The position numbers and the translations under genes are program-made. Under the pieces are notes generated by a model that made no database searches, was not told where the DNA came from, and saw nothing but the letters and a program-made list of their open reading frames with translations. From Sulfurimonas sp. (GTDB taxonomy: Bacteria; Campylobacterota; Campylobacteria; Campylobacterales; Sulfurimonadaceae), in contig NZ_JALNZY010000087.1 of the NCBI RefSeq assembly GCF_023229105.1, positions 1 through 8,658 of the forward strand: 8,658 bases of DNA, given 5' to 3'. Below, piece after piece: positions 1 to 6,009 of this stretch (within the stretch, counting starts at the first letter, position 1; each line of letters opens with the position of its first letter).

Positions 1-647
1 ATACCTGTGCCGTCATGATAGAACTTGTTCAAGGCGAGGGCGGTGTTCAGCCGCTTGATAAAGATGCCGTTCAAAAACTTGCAAAATTTTTAAAATCAAA
101 GAATGTTTTGCTGATGATAGATGAAGTGCAAACCGGAGTTTATAGAACAGGTAGATTTTTAGCATCAAACTACTATGACATAGAGCCAGATGTTGTGACT
201 CTGGCAAAAGGTCTTGGCGGCGGAGTTCCTATCGGTGTTGTTATGACAACGCTAAAGGAAGTTTTTAGTGCAGGAGACCACGGCTCCACATTTGGCGGAA
301 ACTTTTTAAGTACAACTGCTGCATGTGAGGTTATGGATATTTTAGGCGAGATGGATGAAAGCAGAGAGCTTCAACAAGGCATAGATTACTTTGATAGCGA
401 GTTGGAGAAGTTTTATGTTGCTCACAAAGATATTTTCACATCTAAAGTAGGTATCGGAATGATGTGCGGACTGCGTGTAAGAGATGCTGATACTCTTAGT
501 AAAATAATCTCAAATGCAAGAGAAGAGGGTGTAATAGTTCTAAGGGCAGGTCGTGACACCCTTAGACTTTTACCTGCACTTACAATAACTAAAGGGGAAA
601 TGGATGAAGGCTTTAACGCTCTTAATCGCGCTGCTAGCTCTTTGTAG
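1..647 (+). CDS. argD: Acetylornithine/succinyldiaminopimelate aminotransferase, 3' part
   Basis: This is a PLP-dependent class III aminotransferase of arginine biosynthesis. It interconverts N-acetylornithine and N-acetylglutamate semialdehyde in the cytoplasm and often also serves lysine/DAP synthesis. The reading frame is open from the left edge (first full codon at position 3), so the N-terminal half, with the cofactor phosphate-binding region, lies outside the window. The visible part holds ELVQGEGGV just after the edge, the DEVQTG motif whose Asp contacts the PLP ring nitrogen, and LAKGLGGG with the Schiff-base lysine at codon 207-209. It also holds HGSTFGGN, and LRLLPAL near the C-terminus, with the carboxylate-binding Arg. 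The block GGNFLSTTAA has Phe where many ArgD proteins have Pro, probably a lineage variant. The last 44 nt overlap the next gene. The related ornithine and GABA aminotransferases are possible, but the HGSTFGGN and RLLP blocks fit ArgD best. Confidence 0.9.
   Translation, partial: TCAVMIELVQGEGGVQPLDKDAVQKLAKFLKSKNVLLMIDEVQTGVYRTGRFLASNYYDIEPDVVTLAKGLGGGVPIGVVMTTLKEVFSAGDHGSTFGGNFLSTTAACEVMDILGEMDESRELQQGIDYFDSELEKFYVAHKDIFTSKVGIGMMCGLRVRDADTLSKIISNAREEGVIVLRAGRDTLRLLPALTITKGEMDEGFNALNRAASSL
591..597 (+). promoter_or_regulatory. Ribosome binding site inside the argD coding sequence
   Basis: The purine-rich AAAGGGG lies 6 nt before the ATG at 604. It sets that ATG as the start of the TolC-like gene even though it is inside argD. 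Translation of the two genes is probably coupled. Confidence 0.6.
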
Positions 648-1803
648 TACGTTACTCTTTTCAGAGGAACCTTTGGATGTCTATATTTCAGAGAATAAAA
701 AAGAACAGTTTAAGTATGATTATGAAAAGAATGAAGCCGATAGTTCAATACTTCGTGATTCTTGGATTGCACCTTTAAATTTAAACTACAGCTACTCAAA
801 GAGCAACCCTTATAAAGATCAGCAGACTACCGAAAATGCTTCTATTAAGATGGATCAGCCAATTTTTCAAAGTGGTGGAATTTATTATGGGATTAAGTTT
901 GCAGAGGCTTCTAGAATTTACGTCGACTACTCCGTAGATGTTGCAAAAAGAAAGCTTGTAAAAGATGCAATCTCTCTTTTAATGCAGATTAAACAGATAG
1001 ATTTGAAGATAAGCAAGCAGAAACTTCAGATTGAAAATTCTGAGATAAATCTTGCTCAAAAGAGAGAGGATTATTTAAACGGACAGCTTGATTCGGGTTT
1101 TTTAGATAGTGCAATAATCGATAGAAACATTGTTATACAGACATTTTTTGACCTGCAGACAAACAAAGAGAGACTTATCTCAAAATTTAATGCAATAAGC
1201 GACATGAAACATGACGAAGCTTTTGTTCCGACTTTAAAACTTTTAACTCAAGAGCAGTTTTTGCAAAAAAATATAGTCCTTGGTATGTCAGAGAGAGAGA
1301 TAGAGAAAAATGGATATGCTCAAGATGTGACGGTAGCAAAATATCTTCCAAAAGTAAACTTGACCGCTGGATATAGCTGGGATAAGAGTGATAGTCCGTT
1401 TAAGTTTGGAGCAAATGAGAAGGACTACTATAATGTAGGCTTTAAAGTTGCCCTCCCTATCGATATAAACAGTTATAGAGATGTAGAATCCTCTAAGATT
1501 GAGTATCTTAAGTCGCAGCTTGTTATTGAAGATAGAAAAAGAGAGCTTATAGCGATTTTTGAGCAGGTTATGCAAAATATAGAAAACATACAGAAGAAAA
1601 AACAGCTAAGTGTTGAAAACAGAGATATTTATGAGAGACTCTTAGGAGATACAAATGATTTATATGCAGCCGGCTATAAAACGAAGTATGACGTAGAGCT
1701 TTTAGAGAACTCAGTTGAGATTCAAAAGAGCGATGTAGAGATATATGAGATAGATAAACAGCTTGAGCTTTTAACGCTTTATGAGATGTATAAAGATGAC
1801 TAG
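604..1803 (+). CDS. TolC-family outer membrane efflux/secretion protein
   Basis: A 399-residue protein of the outer membrane efflux protein (OEP/TolC) family, which forms trimeric outer membrane channels with long periplasmic coiled-coil barrels. Residues 1-20 form a signal peptide (Lys2, then a Leu/Ala-rich core). Cys14 is preceded by Leu, so it is not a good lipobox. Two OEP-like repeats are visible. Each has short amphipathic beta segments (about 58-65 and 88-96; about 250-258 and 276-285) followed by long heptad-rich helices (about 100-200 and 290-395). The phrases QPIFQSGG and ALPIDINSYRDVESSK fall where family members carry the second strand and turn into the helix. It is somewhat shorter than E. 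coli TolC. No periplasmic adaptor or inner-membrane pump gene is adjacent, so substrate and partner are unknown. It is probably co-transcribed with argD upstream and midA downstream, overlapping both. Confidence 0.8.
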   Translation: MKALTLLIALLALCSTLLFSEEPLDVYISENKKEQFKYDYEKNEADSSILRDSWIAPLNLNYSYSKSNPYKDQQTTENASIKMDQPIFQSGGIYYGIKFAEASRIYVDYSVDVAKRKLVKDAISLLMQIKQIDLKISKQKLQIENSEINLAQKREDYLNGQLDSGFLDSAIIDRNIVIQTFFDLQTNKERLISKFNAISDMKHDEAFVPTLKLLTQEQFLQKNIVLGMSEREIEKNGYAQDVTVAKYLPKVNLTAGYSWDKSDSPFKFGANEKDYYNVGFKVALPIDINSYRDVESSKIEYLKSQLVIEDRKRELIAIFEQVMQNIENIQKKKQLSVENRDIYERLLGDTNDLYAAGYKTKYDVELLENSVEIQKSDVEIYEIDKQLELLTLYEMYKDD

Positions 1804-2830
1804 ACTTGAAGAGCAGTGCAGAGAGGGATTAGAACCAAGTTATAAATTTAGCAGCTACATGAGCGAGTGGCTCTACTCAGATGATGGCTACTACGCAACA
1901 TATAAAGAGATAGGCAAAGGCGGAGATTTTTATACGGCAGTTAGCACAAGCAAATTTTTTGGCGGAACTATCGCAAAACATATTATCTCTCTTGTAGATG
2001 AGGGTTTTTTGGCTAAAGATGCAACTATATGTGAAATAGGTGCACATCACGGCTATTTTTTAGCAGATGTTATAGAGTTTCTCTATACGCTACGCCCTGA
2101 GCTTTTAGAGAGCTTTGACTTCGTCATAATAGAGAGATTTGAAGCGCTTAGAGAGTTTCAAAAAAACTACTTTGCCGAGAGCTTCGGTAATGCTATAAAG
2201 CTTACTCACTATAAATCATTAAGCGAACTAAAGTGCAAAAATGCTTTTTTTATAGCAAACGAGATATTCGATGCCTTTTCATGTGAACTTTACTATAAAG
2301 GCAAAAGTGCAAGAGTGGAGAGGCATGAAGTCGTTTTTGACGTGAATGATGATTGGGTAGAGCAAAAAGCAAAAAAGTACCACAAAGACAGAGGCGAGAT
2401 AGCCCTTGGATATGAAGAGTTTGCAAAAGAGATGGCTTTAGCATGTGAAAAATTTGAGTTTATGAGTTTTGATTATGGCGAGATGCAAGCCCGTCCTGAT
2501 TTTTCAATACGAGTATATACAAAACATGAGGTAACGCCATTTTTCGATGAAAAGATAAAGAGAGATGAACTGTTTGCAAGGTCTGACATCACATACGATG
2601 TTACGTTTGAGCATGTAAAAGATGCTTATGAAGAAGCAGGAGTAGAGTTTATTGAGCTAAGCACCCAGATGGCAGCACTTGTAAAGATGGGAATCTTAGA
2701 ACTTCTAGAGATTTTAAAAGCCAAAGTAGATGAAAAAATATATAAACAAGAACTTGAAAAAGTAAAGATACTCATAATGCCAAATTTCTTAGGCGAGCGC
2801 TTTAAGATGATAAGGTTTAGAAAGAGTTAA
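1796..2830 (+). CDS. SAM-dependent methyltransferase, MidA/NDUFAF7 family
   Basis: A 344-residue class I methyltransferase of the MidA/NDUFAF7 (COG1565) family. The mitochondrial member methylates an arginine of the complex I subunit NDUFS2; the role of bacterial members is largely unproven. Family landmarks are GKGGDFYTAVS (residues 40-50), the SAM-binding motif I CEIGAHHGYF (79-88), IIERFEALR (111-119, acidic end of strand 2), ANEIFDAF (154-161) and the terminal block MPNFLGERFKMIRF. Start choice: ATG at 1796 overlaps the TolC-like stop by 8 nt and gives an N-terminus beginning TRLEEQ. An in-frame ATG at 1781 would add five residues and cannot be excluded, since neither has a strong ribosome binding site. 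The stop codon sits in the left arm of the hairpin that ends the transcript. The family call is firm, the substrate is not known, and a link to NuoD is inference only. Confidence 0.82.
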   Translation: MTRLEEQCREGLEPSYKFSSYMSEWLYSDDGYYATYKEIGKGGDFYTAVSTSKFFGGTIAKHIISLVDEGFLAKDATICEIGAHHGYFLADVIEFLYTLRPELLESFDFVIIERFEALREFQKNYFAESFGNAIKLTHYKSLSELKCKNAFFIANEIFDAFSCELYYKGKSARVERHEVVFDVNDDWVEQKAKKYHKDRGEIALGYEEFAKEMALACEKFEFMSFDYGEMQARPDFSIRVYTKHEVTPFFDEKIKRDELFARSDITYDVTFEHVKDAYEEAGVEFIELSTQMAALVKMGILELLEILKAKVDEKIYKQELEKVKILIMPNFLGERFKMIRFRKS

Positions 2831-2864
2831 AGATATGACATGCAAAATATCATGTCATATCTTT
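2829..2864. terminator. Bidirectional hairpin terminator between convergent genes
   Basis: A perfect inverted repeat: arms of 14 bp (2829-2842 AAAGATATGACATG and 2851-2864 CATGTCATATCTTT) around an 8-base loop, CAAAATAT. Each transcript gets an A-rich 5' flank and a short U tract at the 3' arm, as expected of a terminator serving both strands. The stem is AT-rich (4 G/C pairs of 14) and the U tract is only three bases, so termination may be partial. The midA stop (2828-2830) and the pilT stop (2863-2865, minus strand) overlap the outer ends of the two arms. Confidence 0.75.
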
Positions 2865-3945
2865 ACATATTTTGGATTACCTTCATCAACTCTTCAGGTC
2901 TGTTTGAAGCTGTAAGAGCAACCTCTTTTGAGATAATTTTTTTACGAAGTAGCGTTAAGAGTTGGTCTGTTTGCGTAGTCATATTTGTCTCGTTTTGATT
3001 GAGTTGCATTTGAGAGTAAATTTGATGAACCTTATCTTCTCTGATTAAGTTTTGAATAGCAGGGTTTGCAATCAAAATCTCTTGTGTTGCAACTATACCG
3101 CCGCCAATTCTTGGCATCAGAGATTGGGAAATAACAGAGATAAGCGAAGATGCAAGTTGTGCTCTTACCTGTGCTTGTTCTCCGGCATCAAAAACGTCTA
3201 TAATACGGTTGATTGTTGAAGGTGCTGAATTTGTATGTAGAGTTCCAAAGACTATGTGGCCGGTCTCAGCCGCGGTAAGAGCTGCAGATATAGTCTCTTT
3301 ATCTCTCATCTCACCTACTAAAATAACATCCGGATCTTGTCTTAGAGCATATTTAAGTGCCGTTGCAAATGAGCTGGTGTCGGTGCCTACCTCTCTTTGT
3401 GAGAAGAGTGACTTGATATTTGTATGCACAAACTCAACAGGGTCCTCAATAGTAATAATATGCTTGTTTGCGGTAAGATTTATCTCATGAAGCATTGAAG
3501 CTAGTGTAGTAGATTTACCGCTACCTGTTGGCCCTGTTACGAGAATAAGCCCTTTTTCTCTTTTAACGAGTTCTTTAAAAATCGGGTTATTGTTGAACTT
3601 TTCAAGCGGTGGAATATCAATAGGAATCATACGAAATGCACATGCAATACCGGCAATGGTTCTATAGTAGTTTGCACGAAAACGACCTACATTTTCTAAC
3701 TCAAAAGAGAAGTCAAGTTCATTATTCTCTTCAAATATTTTCTTTTGCTTATCTTCAATAAGAGCATAAGCCATCTCTTCTATATCTTTGGCGCTTAAGA
3801 CTGGAAGATTAAGGGGTTTTAGTAATTTGTCAATTCTGATTTGCGGTTCACTTCCAGGAACAAGGTGCAAGTCCGAGGAGTCAAAGTGCAAAACACTTTT
3901 GAGCAGTTTTTTTATCTCAATCGGTTTTTTTGTTTCGTCACTCAT
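2863..3945 (-). CDS. pilT: Type IV pilus retraction ATPase PilT
   Basis: A 360-residue hexameric GspE/PilT-type ATPase that powers depolymerisation and retraction of type IV pili at the cytoplasmic face of the inner membrane. An N-terminal PAS-like region contains SSDLHLVPGSEPQIRID (residues 23-39). Next come Walker A GPTGSGKST (138-146), the Asp box IITIEDP (163-169), the atypical Walker B DPDVILVGEMRD (204-215, catalytic Glu212) and the His box TGHIVFGTLHTNSA (228-241). The C-terminal retraction motif reads AIQNLIRE (296-303); the canonical form is AIRNLIRE. Absence of the long N-terminal domain and the zinc-binding CxxC region argues against PilB. The closely related PilU cannot be strictly excluded, but length and motifs favour PilT. 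The start ATG at 3945 has AAGGGAG 6 nt upstream. The gene lies 57 nt downstream of gatC on the same strand with no strong promoter between, so co-transcription is likely. No other pilus gene is in the window. Confidence 0.93.
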   Translation of the reverse strand: MSDETKKPIEIKKLLKSVLHFDSSDLHLVPGSEPQIRIDKLLKPLNLPVLSAKDIEEMAYALIEDKQKKIFEENNELDFSFELENVGRFRANYYRTIAGIACAFRMIPIDIPPLEKFNNNPIFKELVKREKGLILVTGPTGSGKSTTLASMLHEINLTANKHIITIEDPVEFVHTNIKSLFSQREVGTDTSSFATALKYALRQDPDVILVGEMRDKETISAALTAAETGHIVFGTLHTNSAPSTINRIIDVFDAGEQAQVRAQLASSLISVISQSLMPRIGGGIVATQEILIANPAIQNLIREDKVHQIYSQMQLNQNETNMTTQTDQLLTLLRKKIISKEVALTASNRPEELMKVIQNM

Positions 3946-3951
3946 GATAAA

Positions 3952-3958
3952 CTCCCTT
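3952..3958 (-). promoter_or_regulatory. Ribosome binding site of pilT
   Basis: AAGGGAG on the minus strand, 6 nt before the pilT ATG (3943-3945). This near-consensus Shine-Dalgarno sequence fixes the start. Confidence 0.65.
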
Positions 3959-4002
3959 TGATTGTATTAAAATTAATTGCACTACATAAAGATACTGCGC
4001 GA

Positions 4003-4293
4003 TTACTCAATTATCTTAGGAACGATAAAAAAGCCATCATCGCTAAGGGGAGCATTTTTAAGTATGCTCTCATTTATATCCGTATTGCAATATGGAGTGT
4101 CTTCTCTGAGTAGAGTTGCTTCGTCGTTCATTGAAAATTTATCATCAACATTATCAGTATTTAACTCGCTTAAATTATCTACAAAGCTTACAATTTCGGA
4201 GAGTTGATTTACTATCTCTTCTCTTTTGTCATCTGAAACCTTTAAAAATGAGAGTTTTTCGAGCCTGCTTAAGAGTTCATTGTCTACTTGCAT
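4003..4293 (-). CDS. gatC: Asp-tRNA(Asn)/Glu-tRNA(Gln) amidotransferase subunit C
   Basis: A 96-residue GatC, a typical length for the family. It wraps around GatA and stabilises the GatCAB complex, which amidates mischarged Glu-tRNA(Gln) and/or Asp-tRNA(Asn) in bacteria lacking the matching synthetase. The signature is complete: N-terminal helices with LLSRLEKLSFL, the central LSEIVSFVDNLSELNTDNV, LREDTP at residues 62-67, and the C-terminal ILKNAP...GFFIVPKIIE (77-96). gatA and gatB are not adjacent, so the complex is encoded at separate loci. The start ATG at 4293 has GAAGGAA 7 nt upstream (4301-4307). The gene is first in a minus-strand unit with pilT and has a clear extended -10 promoter just upstream. 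Confidence 0.92.
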   Translation of the reverse strand: MQVDNELLSRLEKLSFLKVSDDKREEIVNQLSEIVSFVDNLSELNTDNVDDKFSMNDEATLLREDTPYCNTDINESILKNAPLSDDGFFIVPKIIE

Positions 4294-4322
4294 ATAACCA
4301 TTCCTTCATAACAATTTGTAAG

Positions 4323-4331
4323 ATTGTAACA
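4323..4331 (-). promoter_or_regulatory. Extended -10 promoter of gatC-pilT
   Basis: Read on the minus strand, TGTTACAAT is an extended -10 element (TGn followed by TACAAT, 5 of 6 to TATAAT), preceded by a run of eight T (4331-4338). Campylobacterota sigma-70 promoters typically have T-rich upstream DNA rather than a -35 box. The predicted start of transcription is near 4316, giving a leader of about 22 nt that contains the gatC ribosome binding site. Confidence 0.55.
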
Positions 4332-4374
4332 AAAAAAATCTATCTATTTGATGAAACTTTAACAAATTATGCGA

Positions 4375-4380
4375 TATTAT
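4375..4380 (+). promoter_or_regulatory. Possible -10 element for the four-gene plus-strand set
   Basis: TATTAT (5 of 6 to consensus) in the AT-rich divergent intergenic region, about 39 nt before the UUG start at 4419. There is no convincing -35 box, and other AT-rich hexamers nearby (for example TATAGA at 4398-4403) could compete, so this is weak. Confidence 0.3.
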
Positions 4381-4407
4381 TTTGAACTTTCAATAATTAT
4401 AGATAAA

Positions 4408-4413
4408 AAGGGA
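4408..4413 (+). promoter_or_regulatory. Ribosome binding site that selects a UUG start
   Basis: AAGGGA lies 5 nt before TTG at 4419-4421. The next in-frame ATG (4443) has no comparable upstream purine block, so this site supports initiation at the UUG codon. Confidence 0.6.
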
Positions 4414-4418
4414 ATATT

Positions 4419-5006
4419 TTGAGCTTACAAGAGAATATCAAAATGATAAAAGATGAGTTAAACTCCGAAGAGAAGTTTTTTGAAAAAGCGGTAATGACTG
4501 AGAGATTTGTAAAAAAATATAAAAATATCATGATAGCCTCTGTTGCCGCTGTTGTTTTGTTGGTCGGCGCAAATATCATATATGATATTAATTCAGAGAG
4601 TAAAACTACAGCGGCTAATGCTGCCCTTTTAAAGTTGCAAGCAAATCCAAACGATACTGTTTCGCTTGGAGAATTAAAGAAATTAAGTTTAAATTTGCAC
4701 GATGCCTGGCTCTATTCTCAAGCAGTTATAAATAAGGATGCACAAGCAATAAAGAGTTTGGAAAATTCAACGGCACCGATAGTAGGTAATTTAGCAAAAT
4801 ATGAAGCAGCTACAGATTCTGCGCAGCTTGAAGAGTATGCTTTAAAGCAAAATGCAATATATAAAGATTTTGCATTGGTTCAAAGTGCCGTAATGCTTTT
4901 AAACGAAAACAAAATTGATAAAGCCAGAAGTGCACTCTCAAAAGTATCAAAAGAGTCCTCATTAAACGAATTAGTGTCAGTTCTTATGCACTATGGAGTG
5001 AAATAA
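4419..5006 (+). CDS. Membrane-anchored TPR-like protein resembling YfgM
   Basis: A 195-residue protein with YfgM architecture: a charged cytoplasmic N-terminus (residues 1-36, ending VKKYKN), one membrane helix (about 37-55), then a helical periplasmic domain. The last third looks TPR-like, with alternating small and aliphatic positions in YKDFALVQSAVMLL (148-161) and the helix NKIDKARSALSKV (164-176). E. coli YfgM, an ancillary SecYEG-associated protein linked to periplasmic chaperones, is of similar size and topology and is encoded next to bamB. Here the next gene, 4 nt away, is also a BamB-like lipoprotein. The start is TTG, supported by AAGGGA. I cannot show sequence homology directly; the call rests on topology, length, helical pattern and gene order. 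It could instead be a lineage-specific TPR membrane protein. Confidence 0.55.
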   Translation: MSLQENIKMIKDELNSEEKFFEKAVMTERFVKKYKNIMIASVAAVVLLVGANIIYDINSESKTTAANAALLKLQANPNDTVSLGELKKLSLNLHDAWLYSQAVINKDAQAIKSLENSTAPIVGNLAKYEAATDSAQLEEYALKQNAIYKDFALVQSAVMLLNENKIDKARSALSKVSKESSLNELVSVLMHYGVK

Positions 5007-5010
5007 TATT

Positions 5011-6006
5011 TTGAAAACTTTATCTCTAGCTTTTATATCGCTGTTAATCCTTTTTTTTAGCGCATGTAGCTCTAAGAAAGTCTATGAACCTTTGGATGTT
5101 AAAGATGATTGGAAATATTGTGGAAGAAGCGATGTGACAATCAAAGGTATATCGCCTGATGCAGCAATGGTTGAAGATAGAAAAGTTTTACTTAAGGGTA
5201 AAATTATTGATATAACTATTCCTGAACATGAGAAGCTTTTAGGTTATAGTGACGGATGGGTAATGCATGCTGATATTGATGGAAATCTAACTCTTAAGTA
5301 TGCAACCGATAGCAAAATGGTAGAGAAGTTTAATCTAAAAAGAACGATAGCAACAGCGAGTATTAAAGATAATCTTCTTGCTGTTCTTTTTGTAAATAAT
5401 GAGATGGCTCTGTACTCAATAGCCGACAAAACGCTTCTTTTAAAAGAGCAAGGCGATGCACCTATAGTTGTAAATTCAAAGATAGTAAAACCATATATCA
5501 GAGATGATTTAGTCATATTTTCTACACTTGATGGAAAAATTGTTATTATAAATTCTCAAACAAAAAAGAAGCTAAGAACCGTAATAGTCAGCACTCAAGA
5601 GCACTTCAACAATATTATATACTTTAATCTTTTAGAGAATAAAATTATTGCAGCATCAGGGCATAAGATTCTTTCACTTGCCCAAAAAGAGATCAGGTCG
5701 GAGTATGACATTCGAGATGTCGTCTCTGATGAAAAAACTATTTTTATTGCTACTAAGCAGGGTGAAATAATATCTTTAACTTCTGATCTTCAACAAAATA
5801 CGGCACTAAAGTTTCCTTTTGCTCACTTTATGGGGATGATTGTTGGTGGGGAGCATCTGTATGCTTTAGAAAAAGAGGGATATATTATTGAAATCTCAAA
5901 AGATTTGGCAAACCATACTGTTTATAAAGCATGTATAGATGAGGGTTATGTTTATATTGATGGAAAAATATTTTTTGTGGATGATAAATATATATCAGTA
6001 GAGTAG
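5011..6006 (+). CDS. Lipoprotein with PQQ/BamB-like beta-propeller repeats
   Basis: A 331-residue predicted lipoprotein. Residues 1-19 form a signal peptide ending in lipobox FSAC (Cys19), followed by SSKK. The rest shows repeating units of a beta-strand, a turn with Gly or Asp-Gly, a second strand and a polar stretch. The clearest are WVMHADIDGNLTL (83-95), LVIFSTLDGKIVIINS (167-182), TIFIATKQGEIISL (243-256), LYALEKEGYIIEIS (283-296) and GYVYIDGKIFFV (312-323). Weaker ones lie near 51-70, 121-134 and 210-225, giving up to eight blades about 28-45 residues apart. Eight-bladed PQQ-type propellers include BamB, the lipoprotein that assists BamA in outer membrane protein assembly; E. coli BamB is longer (392 residues). 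The start is TTG, since only it gives an intact signal peptide; GGAG at 4995-4998 is somewhat distant. A non-BamB propeller lipoprotein remains possible. Confidence 0.6.
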   Translation: MKTLSLAFISLLILFFSACSSKKVYEPLDVKDDWKYCGRSDVTIKGISPDAAMVEDRKVLLKGKIIDITIPEHEKLLGYSDGWVMHADIDGNLTLKYATDSKMVEKFNLKRTIATASIKDNLLAVLFVNNEMALYSIADKTLLLKEQGDAPIVVNSKIVKPYIRDDLVIFSTLDGKIVIINSQTKKKLRTVIVSTQEHFNNIIYFNLLENKIIAASGHKILSLAQKEIRSEYDIRDVVSDEKTIFIATKQGEIISLTSDLQQNTALKFPFAHFMGMIVGGEHLYALEKEGYIIEISKDLANHTVYKACIDEGYVYIDGKIFFVDDKYISVE

Positions 6007-6009
6007 ATA

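Noticed and set aside
637..651. Cys14 of the TolC-like protein as a lipobox cysteine
   Set aside because: The preceding residue is Leu rather than Gly, Ala or Ser, so lipoprotein signal peptidase cleavage is unlikely; an ordinary signal peptide fits better.
1290..1304. GA-dinucleotide run in the TolC-like gene
   Set aside because: Only about five units, in frame with a plausible Glu/Arg helix; too short to call a variable repeat.
1288..1575. Open frame of 95 codons on the minus strand
   Set aside because: It is a shadow of the TolC-like gene, with hydrophobic composition expected from the reverse of Lys/Glu-rich codons.
3209..3490. Open frame of 93 codons on the plus strand
   Set aside because: It is antisense to the highly conserved pilT coding region, has no ribosome binding site and no recognisable protein features.
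3961..3966. TACAAT on the minus strand upstream of pilT as a -10 box
   Set aside because: Transcription would start within the ribosome binding site, leaving almost no leader, and there is no TGn extension or -35 element.
5244..5516. Open frame of 90 codons on the minus strand
   Set aside because: It lies opposite the lipoprotein gene, whose frame, signal peptide and repeats are convincing; no independent support.
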